A model generated the notes under the pieces. That model saw only the letters and a list, made by a program, of their open reading frames with translations, did no database searches and had not been told where the DNA came from. The translations under genes were made by a program, and so were the position numbers. From positions 3,224,001-3,288,000 of the forward strand of contig NZ_JAFBBY010000001.1 of the NCBI RefSeq assembly GCF_016907515.1: DNA of 64,000 nucleotides, in the 5' to 3' direction. Positions 49,479-58,213 of the stretch are shown piece after piece (the stretch's first letter is position 1; each line of letters opens with the position of its first letter). This stretch comes from Nocardioides nitrophenolicus. Lineage in GTDB: Bacteria; Actinomycetota; Actinomycetes; Propionibacteriales; Nocardioidaceae.

Positions 49479-50449
49479 GCAATACCGCGTGGGAGACGCT
49501 GAGCAACCAGGCCGTGGGGGCGGCCGGCATCGTCTACTTCCTGGCCCTGGTCGTCTACCTGGCCGAGTGGGCCTCGCTGCGCCAGCCCGCCGCCGACCGC
49601 GAGCTGGTGGGTGCGGGCGCCGCCGCCGATGTGCCGACGGTGGGCGAGCCGGCGTCCGCCGGCCGGACCGCCTTCCTCGGCCGGCTCGGCATCCTGCTCA
49701 CCACGATCGCCTGCGCGGCGCACTTCGTGTCGCTGGTCGGGCGCGGCATGGCCGCGGACCCCAACCGGGTGCCGTGGGGCAACATGTACGAGTTCACCCT
49801 GTCGGGCACCTTCGTGGTGGCGCTGCTCTACGTCGTGCTCTACCGGAGGTTCGCGCTGGGCTGGATGGGCCCGCTCGTCGTCGGCTTCGTGGTCGCCACC
49901 TTGATGGTCGCCGTGATCTGGCTCTACGACGGCGTCGCCCCGCTCACCGAGGCGCTCAACTCGCCGTGGCTGGTCATCCACGTCGTCTCGGCCGTGATCG
50001 CCACCGGCGCCTTCACGCTGGGTGGCATCACGTCGGTGATGTACCTCGTCCGGATGCGCGCCGAGCGCCGCGCCGCCGCCGCGGAGCGCCCGCTGAGCGG
50101 CTGGCTGCAGCGGGTCCCCAAGCTCGACGCCCTCGACCGGCTCGCCTACCGGGTGCACGCCTTCGCCTTCCCGGTGTGGACCTTCGCCGTCCTCATCACC
50201 GGCCCGATCTGGGCGCACGAGGCGTGGTCGCGCTACTGGAACTGGGACCCCAAGGAGGTGTGGGCGTTCATCACCTGGGTCGTGTACGCCGGATACCTCC
50301 ACGCCCGCGCCACCGCCGGCTGGAAGGGCCGCAAGGCCGCGCTCCTCGCGCTGGTCGGCGTCGCGACGCTGTGGTTCAACTTCATCGGGATCAACTACTT
50401 CTCGACCACCAGCCAGCACTCGTACGCGGCGGAGCGGGTCGTCCCCTGA
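49475..50449 (+). CDS. ccsA: Heme export/ligation protein CcsA
   Basis: 324 residues, about eight membrane helices, with the tryptophan-rich heme-handling motif WNWDPKEVWAFITW preceded by HEAWSRY, and WGNMYEF near the N-terminal third. External histidines in HFVSLVGRG and HVVSAVIATG fit the heme-ligand positions of CcsA. With ResB it moves heme across the membrane and attaches it to CXXCH of apocytochromes. It closes the tlpA-ccdA-resB-ccsA operon. Confidence 0.94.
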   Translation: MSNTAWETLSNQAVGAAGIVYFLALVVYLAEWASLRQPAADRELVGAGAAADVPTVGEPASAGRTAFLGRLGILLTTIACAAHFVSLVGRGMAADPNRVPWGNMYEFTLSGTFVVALLYVVLYRRFALGWMGPLVVGFVVATLMVAVIWLYDGVAPLTEALNSPWLVIHVVSAVIATGAFTLGGITSVMYLVRMRAERRAAAAERPLSGWLQRVPKLDALDRLAYRVHAFAFPVWTFAVLITGPIWAHEAWSRYWNWDPKEVWAFITWVVYAGYLHARATAGWKGRKAALLALVGVATLWFNFIGINYFSTTSQHSYAAERVVP

Positions 50450-50496
50450 CGGAGACCCGCCCGGGGCGGCGGGCCCGAGTCCTGCCGGGCGTTCGG

Positions 50497-50736
50497 TCAG
50501 GCGTCGGGGGTGTCCGGCGGCTGCGGCCGGTCGCGGTGCCGCTCCTGCTGGCGGCGCCGCCACTCCAGGTCGCGCAGGAAGCTGTCGTCGTCGTCGGGGG
50601 CGACCGGACGCGTGGGCGGCTGGGGCTTCTGCGTACGACGGCGGGCCGGTTGGTCGCCGTGGCCGTGGTCCTGCAGCCAGCGGACCGCGAGGTAGGTCAC
50701 GGCCGCGAAGACGAGGACGACGAGCAACAGCTTCAC
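50497..50736 (-). CDS. Small single-pass membrane protein
   Basis: 79 residues: one N-terminal hydrophobic helix (KLLLVVLVFAAVTYLAVRWL), then a hydrophilic tail rich in Arg, Pro and Asp (RRRTQKPQPP; DDDDSFLRDLEWRRRQQER). Not recognised. The GTG start lies 6 nt after TACTCT on the minus strand. It is transcribed toward ccsA and divergently from the DUF4229 gene. Confidence 0.65.
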   Translation of the reverse strand: MKLLLVVLVFAAVTYLAVRWLQDHGHGDQPARRRTQKPQPPTRPVAPDDDDSFLRDLEWRRRQQERHRDRPQPPDTPDA

Positions 50737-50742
50737 GTCTCC

Positions 50743-50748
50743 AGAGTA
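50743..50748 (-). promoter_or_regulatory. Leaderless-type -10 element TACTCT
   Basis: On the minus strand TACTCT is followed by 6 nt and the GTG at 50736. Confidence 0.5.
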
Positions 50749-50806
50749 GGCCGTGGGCGGTGAGATCGGGTCGGGTCCCGATGACCGCGGCCGCCCGTCG
50801 GCCGCC

Positions 50807-50812
50807 TAGGCT
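50807..50812 (+). promoter_or_regulatory. Leaderless-type -10 element TAGGCT
   Basis: TAGGCT is followed by GGAGAG and the GTG at 50819. The GGAGAG abuts the start codon and could not serve as a normal ribosome site. Confidence 0.55.
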
Positions 50813-50818
50813 GGAGAG

Positions 50819-51082
50819 GTGAAGGAGTTCTGGATCTACACCGCCCTCCGGGCCGGCCTGTTCCTCGGCGCGTTCTGCGTCGTGGCCGGCGTCTGGCTGC
50901 TCGCCGCCGACACCGTCAACGTGCTGTGGGTCATCGTGATCGCCTTCCTGATCAGCGGCATCGCGTCGTACGTCCTGCTCGAGCGGCAGCGCTCGGCGTT
51001 CGCGGCCAAGGTCGAGAACCGCGCCGGCCGGATCACGGAGAAGTACGAGGAGATGCGGTCCAAGGAGGACTCGGAGGAGTGA
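50819..51082 (+). CDS. DUF4229-type small membrane protein
   Basis: 87 residues: two hydrophobic helices (YTALRAGLFLGAFCVVAGVWLLA and VNVLWVIVIAFLISGIASYVLL) and a charged helical C-terminus (ERQRSAFAAKVENRAGRITEKYEEMRSKEDSEE). This is the form of the actinobacterial DUF4229 family, which often lies near menaquinone genes; function unknown. The stop is followed by a nested palindrome (51110-51191). Confidence 0.75.
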   Translation: MKEFWIYTALRAGLFLGAFCVVAGVWLLAADTVNVLWVIVIAFLISGIASYVLLERQRSAFAAKVENRAGRITEKYEEMRSKEDSEE

Positions 51083-51109
51083 GCTGATCGGTCTGCTGGC
51101 TCGGCATTC

Positions 51110-51191
51110 ATCACGGGATGTAGCCGAACCGGAGCTTCTGTAGCGGAACCCCGCTACAGAAGTGGGGATTCGCCTACATCCCGTGATGAAT
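51110..51191. repeat. Nested palindrome with TGTAGC-GAACC repeats
   Basis: Outer arms of 23 bp (51107-51129 region and its complement ending at 51191) match except one base. An inner 12-bp perfect stem, CTTCTGTAGCGG (51134-51145) with its complement, has a loop of a few bases. TGTAGC-S-GAACC occurs twice as a direct repeat, at 51119 and 51139 (20 bp apart). It lies between the DUF4229 and menA 3' ends and could act as a bidirectional terminator. Confidence 0.75.
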
Positions 51192-51219
51192 CAGCAGCCC
51201 CGCGGACTGAGGCGCAGCC

Positions 51220-52101
51220 TCAGCCCACGACCAGGCCGACGCCGGCCAGCACGGCCCAGAACAGCTCGGCCACACCGGTCTTCTGCAGCACCGGGATGAG
51301 AGCCGGGCCCTGGGCGCCGCCGAGGACGATCCGCGCCCCCGCGACGGCGGGCAGCAGGAAGCCCAGGCCGAGCAGTGCCCACCAGGTGGTGATCGCCGCG
51401 AGCACGACGACGGCGGCGGCGGAGAGCCCGACGAGGACGGCGTAGAAGCCACGCGTACGACGCTCGCCGAGGCGCACGGCCAGCGTCATCTTCCCGGCCA
51501 CCGTGTCGGTGGGGATGTCGCGCAGGTTGTTGGCGACCAGGATCGCGCAGGCCAGCGCGCCGACGCCGGCGCCGGCCGTGAGGGCGGCCCAGCCGCTGGT
51601 GCCCCAGCGCTCGGTCTGCACCCAGGTGGTGCCGATCACGGCGACCAGGCCGAAGAAGACGAACACCATGACCTCGCCGAGGCCGAGGTAGCCGTAGGGC
51701 TTCTTGCCGCCGGTGTAGTACCAGGCGGCGAGCACGCTGAGCGCGCCGACGAGCACCAGCCACCACGACGTGGTCGCGGCGAGGACCAGGCCGGCGACGC
51801 CGGCGACGCCGAAGGACAGGAAGGCCGCGCGCTTCACGGCGCCGGGGCTGGCGAGCCCGGAGCCGACCAGGCGCAGGGGGCCGACCCGCTCGTCGTCGGT
51901 GCCGCGGATGCCGTCGGAGTAGTCGTTGGCGTAGTTGACGCCCACCTGGAGGGCCAGGCTGACGACGGCGGCGAGCAGCGCCTTCCACCACACGCCGCGG
52001 TCGTCGTACACGGCGACGGCGGTACCGACGACGACCGGTGCGACCGCGGCCGGGAGGGTGCGGAGCCGGGCGCCGGCGATCCAGTGCGCGGGAGTGGCCA
52101 T
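51220..52101 (-). CDS. menA: 1,4-dihydroxy-2-naphthoate polyprenyltransferase
   Basis: MenA attaches the isoprenoid tail to dihydroxynaphthoate, forming demethylmenaquinone. 293 residues, about eight membrane helices; first Asp-rich motif NYANDYSDGIRGTDD (substrate diphosphate/Mg2+ binding) and second in NNLRDIPTDTVAGKMTLAVRLG. It is separated from menE-menC-menD by the MFS gene, and encoded on the opposite strand to them. Confidence 0.94.
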   Translation of the reverse strand: MATPAHWIAGARLRTLPAAVAPVVVGTAVAVYDDRGVWWKALLAAVVSLALQVGVNYANDYSDGIRGTDDERVGPLRLVGSGLASPGAVKRAAFLSFGVAGVAGLVLAATTSWWLVLVGALSVLAAWYYTGGKKPYGYLGLGEVMVFVFFGLVAVIGTTWVQTERWGTSGWAALTAGAGVGALACAILVANNLRDIPTDTVAGKMTLAVRLGERRTRGFYAVLVGLSAAAVVVLAAITTWWALLGLGFLLPAVAGARIVLGGAQGPALIPVLQKTGVAELFWAVLAGVGLVVG

Positions 52102-52177
52102 AACGGCCGATTCAAGCAGGCGGGGGTGCGGCGGCGTCCAGCCGGGTCGGGTGCCGAGGGTGCGCGCTCGGCCACCG

Positions 52178-53473
52178 CTACGGCGTCGTCGTGGACGCGC
52201 CGTCCCGGGCGGCTCGGAAGTTCCGCTCGGCGAAGCGCCGCGCCGAGCGCACCGAGGGGCCGAGCCCGATCGTGGCGGCGAGGATGATCGCGGCGATCAC
52301 CAGCCACCCCTCGGCGCCCCAGGTCAGCGCGAGGAAGGTGTAGACGGCAGGCGACCACTGGAAGCCCAGCGCGCCCGCGACCTCCTGGACGCCCTGGTAC
52401 TCGCCGCGCCGGTCGGGGTCCGACAGCTCGGCCTCGAACGACCAGCTCGCCGCGGAGATCGCCAGCTCGGCGCCGGTGACGGTGACGTGCCCGAGCCAGA
52501 CGAGCAGCACGGTGATCAGGCCCACCGTGGAGTGGGTGATCATCGTGATGACGCACGACGTCACGAAGAAGGCCGAGGAGACCCAGGTGTAGCGCAGCGC
52601 GTCGTCGAGGGTGCGCACGCCCTTCGAGGTGTACGCCGGCAGGAAGATGCACAGCACCGTGTTGGTGCCGAACAGCCAGGCCAGCAGGACCTGCGGCGCG
52701 TCGGTGGCCTCCACCAGCCACAGCGGGATCACGACGTTGAGCAGGATCTGGTTGGTCCACATCACGCCGAGGAAGAAGGTCGTGAGGATCCAGCCGATGT
52801 TGCGCAGCGGCCCGGGGCCGGTGGGCCGGACGCGGGCCTCGCCGCTCGACGCGCGCAGGTCGTGGGGCGCGGCGGGCAGCCGGGTGATGCCGACGGCGTT
52901 GAGCACCATCAGGGCCGCGGTGACGACCGGAGTCCACCGGATCACCTCGAGGCTGCCCGTGGCGAGCGCCAGGCCGCCGACCAGCGCGCCGAGGGTGTGG
53001 CCGACATTGAGCCAGGAGTACATGTAGGACTGCGTCTGGACCCGGGTCTGAGGCGGCAGCACATCGTAGACGTAGGCCTGGTGGCTGGACCGGCCGAAGG
53101 CGGTGAAGGCGCCCATCAGGGCGGCCGCGACGACGTACTGCCCGAAGCCCTCGACGAACGGGAGCGCGAGGAACACCAGGGCCCGAGCCACCGCCTGGGC
53201 GGCCCAGACGCGCTTGGGGCCGAGGCGGTCGATGATCCGCCCGGCCGGGTAGGAGAACGCGAACTGGGCGATGCCCATGATCGTCAGCGCCAGACCGGCG
53301 CGGCCCGCCGACATGCCGACGACCCTGGTGAGGAAGACCGCGCTGCCCGTCATGAACGCGCTCTCGCCCAGCGCGAAGACCATGCCCTGGGTGGCGAGTC
53401 GTCGCGGGAGGCCGGCAGGAGGCATCAGGCGGGCGAAGAACCCACGTGGATCGCCCGAGAGGGGAGTGCTCAT
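52178..53473 (-). CDS. MFS transporter
   Basis: 431 residues with twelve membrane helices; the loop 2-3 motif is YPAGRIIDRLGPKRVW (a variant of GxLaDrxGrkxxl). The N-terminal half is typical of DHA1-like drug exporters. It is not an obvious menaquinone gene, but lies between menA and menE in this strand pair. The ATG at 53473 is preferred because GAGG stands 9 nt upstream; the ATG at 53482 would add three residues. The substrate is unknown. It is divergent from menE with a 37-bp gap. Confidence 0.88.
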   Translation of the reverse strand: MSTPLSGDPRGFFARLMPPAGLPRRLATQGMVFALGESAFMTGSAVFLTRVVGMSAGRAGLALTIMGIAQFAFSYPAGRIIDRLGPKRVWAAQAVARALVFLALPFVEGFGQYVVAAALMGAFTAFGRSSHQAYVYDVLPPQTRVQTQSYMYSWLNVGHTLGALVGGLALATGSLEVIRWTPVVTAALMVLNAVGITRLPAAPHDLRASSGEARVRPTGPGPLRNIGWILTTFFLGVMWTNQILLNVVIPLWLVEATDAPQVLLAWLFGTNTVLCIFLPAYTSKGVRTLDDALRYTWVSSAFFVTSCVITMITHSTVGLITVLLVWLGHVTVTGAELAISAASWSFEAELSDPDRRGEYQGVQEVAGALGFQWSPAVYTFLALTWGAEGWLVIAAIILAATIGLGPSVRSARRFAERNFRAARDGASTTTP

Positions 53474-53497
53474 CGCCGACATCCTCGCGCCGGGGGC

Positions 53498-53503
53498 TAG
53501 CGT
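53498..53503 (+). promoter_or_regulatory. Leaderless-type -10 element TAGCGT for menE
   Basis: TAGCGT is followed by 7 nt and the GTG at 53511, with no ribosome site. Confidence 0.55.
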
Positions 53504-53510
53504 CTGTCGC

Positions 53511-54521
53511 GTGGATTTCTGGTCGCCCGACGGCTCGCCCGACAGTGTGGTGGCGCAGGCGCGCGCCTGGCTCGACGGTCCCGCCGAGGTCGACCTCGTC
53601 GTCGCCACCTCCGGTTCGACGGGGGAGCCCAAGCGGGTGCGGCTCCCGCGCGCCGCGCTCCTCGCGTCGGTGCGGGCCTCCGCGGCCCGGCTCGGTGCGA
53701 GCGGACCGTGGGTGCTGGCGCTGCCGCCGTCGTACGTCGCGGGCGCGCAGGTGGTGCTGCGGTCCCTCGTCGCCGGCCACGAGCCGACCGTGCTCGAGCG
53801 CGACGGCTGGCCCGCCGGGGAGGGCTGGTTCGTCTCGCTGGTGCCGACCCAGCTGACCCGGATGCTCGGCTCTCCCGAGGACGTCGCCGCGCTCCGGCGG
53901 GCGCACACGGTGCTGCTCGGCGGCGGGCCGATCGGTGCGTCGCTCCGGCTCCGGGCCGCGGAGCTCGGGGTGCGCGTGGTCGCGACGTACGGCTCCGCGG
54001 AGACCTCGGGCGGCTGCGTCTACGACGGGATGCCGCTCGACGGGGTCGGCGTCGCGCTGGGCGAGGGCGGCCGGATCCGGATCGCCGGGCCCACCCTGTT
54101 CACGGCGTACGACGGCCGGCCGGACCTGACCGCCGAGGTGCTCGTCGACGGCTGGTTCCTGACCTCCGACGCCGGCCGGTTCGACGAGGACGGGCGGCTG
54201 GTCGTGATCGGGCGGGTCGACGACGTGATCGTGACGGGTGGCCTCAACGTGCCCGGGCCGGCGGTGGCCGAGCGACTGCGGGGGCATGCCGGGGTCGGCG
54301 CCGCAGAGGTGCTGGGGATCGCGGACCCCGAGTGGGGCAACCGGGTCGTCGCCTTCGTGGTCGGCGGGCCGGACCTCGACGAGCTGCGGGAGTGGGTGGC
54401 CGCCGTCCACCCGCGGGCGTGGGCGCCGCGCCAGCTGGTCCGGCTCGACGCGATCCCGCTGCTGGCCAACGGGAAGCCCGACCGGCAGGCGCTGCTCCGG
54501 CTTGCGGAGCAGGCGGGGTGA
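53511..54521 (+). CDS. menE: o-Succinylbenzoate-CoA ligase
   Basis: MenE activates o-succinylbenzoate with ATP and CoA. 336 residues, a short ANL-family ligase lacking most of the usual N-terminal subdomain, typical of actinobacterial MenE: P-loop VATSGSTGEPKRVRL, TYGSAETSGGCVYDG, LTSDAGRFDEDGRLVVIGRVDDVIVTGGLNVPGPAV and PLLANGKPDRQALL with the catalytic Lys. Position directly before menC and menD supports the assignment. Overlaps menC by GTGA. Confidence 0.9.
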   Translation: MDFWSPDGSPDSVVAQARAWLDGPAEVDLVVATSGSTGEPKRVRLPRAALLASVRASAARLGASGPWVLALPPSYVAGAQVVLRSLVAGHEPTVLERDGWPAGEGWFVSLVPTQLTRMLGSPEDVAALRRAHTVLLGGGPIGASLRLRAAELGVRVVATYGSAETSGGCVYDGMPLDGVGVALGEGGRIRIAGPTLFTAYDGRPDLTAEVLVDGWFLTSDAGRFDEDGRLVVIGRVDDVIVTGGLNVPGPAVAERLRGHAGVGAAEVLGIADPEWGNRVVAFVVGGPDLDELREWVAAVHPRAWAPRQLVRLDAIPLLANGKPDRQALLRLAEQAG

Positions 54522-55507
54522 GCGGCGCGATGAGGGTGGTGTCGATCCCGATGCGGACCCGGTTCCGCGGGATCACCGTGCGCGAGGCGGCGCTGGTGCG
54601 CGGTCCCGCGGGCTGGGGGGAGTGGAGCCCGTTCCTGGAGTACCCACCCGAGGTGGCCGAGCCCTGGCTGCGCTGCGCGGAGGAGGCCGCCGCGGGCGCC
54701 TGGCCCGAGCCGGTGCGGGACCGGGTGCCGGTCAACGTGACCGTGCCGGCCGTCGGTCCCGAGCGGGCGCACGAGATCGTGCTCGCCGGCGGCTGCCGGA
54801 CCGCGAAGGTGAAGGTCGCCGAGCCGGGGCAGAGCCTCGCCGAGGAGGAGGCCCGGCTGGAGGCGGTGCGCGCCGCGCTCGACGCGCTGGGCCCCGGGGG
54901 CCGGATCCGCGTGGACGCCAACGGCGGGTGGTCGGTCGACGAGGCGGTGGCCGCGATCGCCCGGCTGGACCGGGCCGCCGGCGGCCTGGAGTATGCCGAG
55001 CAGCCGGTCGCCTCCGTCGAGGACCTCGCGCTCGTCCGCCGCCGGGTGTCGGTGCCGGTCGCGGCCGACGAGTCGATCCGTCGGGCCGAGGACCCCTACC
55101 GGGTGCGCGAGCTCGACGCGGCCGACATCGCGGTGCTCAAGGTGCAGCCGCTCGGCGGGGTCCGCGCCTGCCTGGAGATCGCCGAGCGGATCGGCCTGCC
55201 CGTCGTGGTGTCGAGCGCGCTGGAGACCTCGGTCGGGATCGCCGCCGGGGTGGCGCTGGCGGCGGCGCTGCCGGAGCTGCCCTACGCGTGCGGGCTGGCC
55301 ACGGTGCAGCTGCTCACCGACGACGTCGCCGCCACGCCGCTGCTGCCCGTCGACGGCGCACTGCCCGTCGTACGGCCGGCGGTGGAGGAGGCGCGGCTGG
55401 ACGCCCTCGGGGCCGCGCCCGAGCGGGTGGCGCACTGGGAGGCGCGGCTCGCCGAGGTGCGGGAGGTGCGGGCGGTGCGGGCGGTACGGAAGGATCAGCG
55501 GCCATGA
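54518..55507 (+). CDS. menC: o-Succinylbenzoate synthase
   Basis: MenC dehydrates SHCHC to o-succinylbenzoate. 329 residues of the enolase superfamily: the KxK catalytic base TAKVKVAEPG, metal ligands in RIRVDANGGWS (Asp), YAEQPV (Glu) and AADESI (Asp), and second base Lys in IAVLKVQPLGG. The GTG at 54518 overlaps the menE stop; the ATG at 54530 would shorten it by four residues. Overlaps menD by 4 bp. Confidence 0.92.
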   Translation: MSGAMRVVSIPMRTRFRGITVREAALVRGPAGWGEWSPFLEYPPEVAEPWLRCAEEAAAGAWPEPVRDRVPVNVTVPAVGPERAHEIVLAGGCRTAKVKVAEPGQSLAEEEARLEAVRAALDALGPGGRIRVDANGGWSVDEAVAAIARLDRAAGGLEYAEQPVASVEDLALVRRRVSVPVAADESIRRAEDPYRVRELDAADIAVLKVQPLGGVRACLEIAERIGLPVVVSSALETSVGIAAGVALAAALPELPYACGLATVQLLTDDVAATPLLPVDGALPVVRPAVEEARLDALGAAPERVAHWEARLAEVREVRAVRAVRKDQRP

Positions 55508-57102
55508 CCGACAGCTCGTTCGCGCTCGCGGAGGCCCTCGTCGCCCGGCTCCGGCGTGCCGGCGTGACCGAGGTCGTGGTGGCTCCCGGCTCCCGCAATG
55601 CTCCGGTGGCGATGGCGCTGTGGGCGGCGGCGCAGGCCGGCGTACTCCGGCTGCACACGCGCATCGACGAGCGCACCGCCGGCTTCCTCGCTCTGGGGCT
55701 GACCAGGTCGGGAGCGCGCGCGGCCGTGCTGACCACCTCCGGCACCGCCGTCGCCAACCTGCATCCCGCCGTCCTCGAGGCGGCGCACGCCGGCATCGGC
55801 CTGGTCGTCGTCTCCGCCGACCGGCCGGCCCGGCTGCGTCGTACCGGCGCCAACCAGACCACCGACCAGGTCGGCATCTTCGGCCCCCTGGTCCCCACCC
55901 ACGACCTCACCTCGGTGGCGGAGGTGGCCGCCGTACCCGCTGCGTGGGACTCGGTGGTCCACCTCAACCTGCAGCTCGACGCTCCGCTGGTGCCGCCCGT
56001 CCCCCGCGCATCTGACGAATGGGCTGTCATCTCGCCCGATTCGCAGCCCATTCGTCAGATGCGCGAGAAGAACCCGCTCGCCCCGGGACCCCGGACCGTG
56101 GTGGTGGCCGGGGACAGCGCCGGGCCGCCCGCCCGCCGGCTCGCCGAGGACGCCGGCTGGCCCCTGCTGGCCGAGCCGTCGAGCGGCGCGCGGACCGGTG
56201 AGAACGCGCTGCGCACCTACCGGCTGCTGCTCGGCACCGAGCTCGGCGCGTCGATCGAGCGGGTCGTGGTGTTCGGCCGGCCGACCCTGTCCCGGCCGGT
56301 CACCCGGCTGCTCGAGCGAGCCGACGTCGAGGTGCTGGTGGTCCCGGGGCCCGGCGTCTGGCCGGTCCGGCCCCCTGGCTCCACCACGGTCGACGGCCCC
56401 ACCTGGTCCGGCGCACCCGACGACCCGGCCTGGCTCGGCGCCTGGCGCGAGGCCGACCGCGAGCTGGGGCGCCGGCTCGACCGCCTCCTCGCCGAGCAGC
56501 CCGCCCTCACGCCGTACGACGTCGCCGCGGCCACCCACGCCGCCCTGCCCGCCGGCGGCCTGCTCGTCGTCGGCGCCTCCAGCCCGATCCGCGACCTCGA
56601 CCTGATGCTCCGCCCGCCGGCCGTCGGCACCCGGCGCAAGGTGGTCGCCAACCGCGGTCTCGCCGGCATCGACGGCACCATCAGCACCGCCATCGGCGCC
56701 GCACTGGGCCGCCCCGACGGCACCCGGAACCTCGCCCTGATGGGCGACCTGACCTTCCTGCACGACCAGACCGCGCTCGTGCTCGGACCCGACGAGCCGC
56801 GCCCCGACCTGACGATCGTCGTACCGAACGACGACGGGGGCGCCATCTTCTCGATGCTGGAGCAGGGCGCACCCGAGCACGCCGCCTCCTTCGAGCGGCT
56901 CTTCGGCACCCCCCACGGTCACGACCTCGCGGCGCTCTGCGCCGCCGCCCGGGTCCCGCACCTGCGGGTCGGCTCGCGCCCCGAGCTGGAGCAGGCGCTC
57001 GCCAGCCCCAACGGCGGCATCGAGGTCGTCGAGGCCGTCGTGTCCCGGGCCGGGCGACGCGAGCTGGACCTGCGGATCCGCGGGCTCGCCGAGGCCACCT
57101 AG
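55504..57102 (+). CDS. menD: SEPHCHC synthase MenD, with an in-frame palindromic insert
   Basis: MenD, a thiamine-diphosphate enzyme, joins 2-oxoglutarate and isochorismate. 532 residues: VVAPGSRNAPVAMALW at the start, GTAVANLHPAVLEA, and the ThDP-binding GDLTFLHDQTALVL...VVPNDDGGAIFSML. At residues ~168-188, between the Pyr domain (ending LNLQLDAPLVPPVP) and the central domain (LAPGPRTVVVAGD), the DNA at 56005-56065 is a 22-bp perfect inverted repeat with a 17-nt loop and no stop codon. It encodes a hydrophilic linker (ASDEWAVISPDSQPIRQMR). The linker place makes loss of activity unlikely. Confidence 0.92.
   Translation: MTDSSFALAEALVARLRRAGVTEVVVAPGSRNAPVAMALWAAAQAGVLRLHTRIDERTAGFLALGLTRSGARAAVLTTSGTAVANLHPAVLEAAHAGIGLVVVSADRPARLRRTGANQTTDQVGIFGPLVPTHDLTSVAEVAAVPAAWDSVVHLNLQLDAPLVPPVPRASDEWAVISPDSQPIRQMREKNPLAPGPRTVVVAGDSAGPPARRLAEDAGWPLLAEPSSGARTGENALRTYRLLLGTELGASIERVVVFGRPTLSRPVTRLLERADVEVLVVPGPGVWPVRPPGSTTVDGPTWSGAPDDPAWLGAWREADRELGRRLDRLLAEQPALTPYDVAAATHAALPAGGLLVVGASSPIRDLDLMLRPPAVGTRRKVVANRGLAGIDGTISTAIGAALGRPDGTRNLALMGDLTFLHDQTALVLGPDEPRPDLTIVVPNDDGGAIFSMLEQGAPEHAASFERLFGTPHGHDLAALCAAARVPHLRVGSRPELEQALASPNGGIEVVEAVVSRAGRRELDLRIRGLAEAT
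56005..56065. repeat. Perfect 22-bp palindrome inside menD
   Basis: Arms CGCGCATCTGACGAATGGGCTG (56005-56026, last bases given as position range) and its exact complement (56044-56065) enclose a 17-nt loop. The loop begins TCATCTCGCCCGATTCG, an imperfect direct repeat of the left arm 19 bp on. The element keeps the menD frame. It shares the direct-plus-inverted design of the arrays at 25.8, 27.5, 40.0 and 51.1 kb. Confidence 0.85.
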
Positions 57103-57108
57103 CGGCTG

Positions 57109-58206
57109 CTAGGCGATCCAGATCTCCCCGGTGTCCGGGCCGCTCAGCGCGGCGCACCGGACGCCGGGCAGCACCTGGACGTCGAAGATCTCCTCGACCG
57201 CTTGGGTGAACTCGAAGGTCGCCACGGTCGTCCCCGAGGCCAGGTCGATCACGCCGAAGCCGCATTTCAGCTGGTCGTGGTACTCCGCGAGCGGGACGTC
57301 GCCGAAGATGCCGGTCTCCCGGATCCGCGAGAGCCCTACGAACGCCAGGCCGTCGTGGACGGCCAGGCCGCGGGCGTAGCCGGGCAGTGCCGCGACCACC
57401 TCCCGGCGGCCCGAGGCGAGGTCGACGCGCTGCAGGTGGCCCATCCCCGAGTTGAGGACGTAGAGCTGGCCGTCGTGCCACCGCGGTGAGTGCGGCATCA
57501 CGATGCCGGTCGTGACCGGCTGCCCCGAGGCGACGTCGAGGATCATCCCGCTGGCCTTCGGCAGCCTGCGCCAGCCGGAGGGCTCGTCCGTGGCGGCCAT
57601 CAGGCTGACGTACGCCGGCCGCCCGTCCCGCAGCGCCAGCCCGTTGAGGTGGCACCGGTCCTCGGCGGCCATCGAGCTGATGAAGGGCGGGCGCCAGCGT
57701 GGCACGAAGTTGTGCTCCGCGCTCTCGGCGTCCGTCATCCCGACCAGGCAGGAGAAGGCGGTGTTGACCAGCCACAGCTCGGCTGCGCCGTCCGGGTCGC
57801 GCCCCCAGACCACCTCGTGGCCCTGGATCGGCCCGGTGAAGATGGAGCTGCGCGGCAGGTAGCAGCCGTCGTACCTGGCGCCGGGGAGCTGGGGTGCGAT
57901 GCCGGGGAAGGAGCGCAGCGACCACACCTGGTTCTTCGAGCCCACGGTCAGGCCCGGGCCGGCCCGTCCGGCCGCGCTGGGCGCGTCGGCGGGGTCCACC
58001 GCCACGCCCATGGCCCGGTCGAAGTGCCGGAAGGACAGGTGGACGCGTCCCTCGTCGACACCGACCGCGACCAGCTGGCCGGCCTGGTAGGTCGAGACCA
58101 GCAGGCTGCACCCGGCCCGCGTCAGGATCTCGGGCAGGGAGGCGCTGTGGGTCCAGGAGACGGGGGTGCCGGCGTCCTTGCCCGTCGCCTTCTCGGAGCT
58201 CTCCAC
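57109..58206 (-). CDS. TIGR03032-type (DUF4915) propeller protein
   Basis: 365 residues with landmarks of the TIGR03032 group: LLVSTYQAGQLVAVG, HFDRAMGVAV, EDRCHLNGLALRDGRPAYVS, VMPHSPRWHDGQLYVLNSGMG and VGLSRIRETGIFGDVPLAEY. The repeated beta-strand patterns indicate a propeller. No signal peptide is visible. The molecular role is unknown; relatives are predicted enzymes or surface-associated proteins. It starts 7 bp after the ELWxxDGT gene on the same strand, so the pair is probably one operon. It converges on menD with a 6-bp gap. Confidence 0.82.
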   Translation of the reverse strand: MESSEKATGKDAGTPVSWTHSASLPEILTRAGCSLLVSTYQAGQLVAVGVDEGRVHLSFRHFDRAMGVAVDPADAPSAAGRAGPGLTVGSKNQVWSLRSFPGIAPQLPGARYDGCYLPRSSIFTGPIQGHEVVWGRDPDGAAELWLVNTAFSCLVGMTDAESAEHNFVPRWRPPFISSMAAEDRCHLNGLALRDGRPAYVSLMAATDEPSGWRRLPKASGMILDVASGQPVTTGIVMPHSPRWHDGQLYVLNSGMGHLQRVDLASGRREVVAALPGYARGLAVHDGLAFVGLSRIRETGIFGDVPLAEYHDQLKCGFGVIDLASGTTVATFEFTQAVEEIFDVQVLPGVRCAALSGPDTGEIWIA

Positions 58207-58213
58207 CCCGTCC

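Noticed and set aside
51107..51191. Terminal inverted repeats of an insertion sequence
   Set aside because: The arms are separated by only about 40 bp with no reading frame between them and no target duplication was seen.
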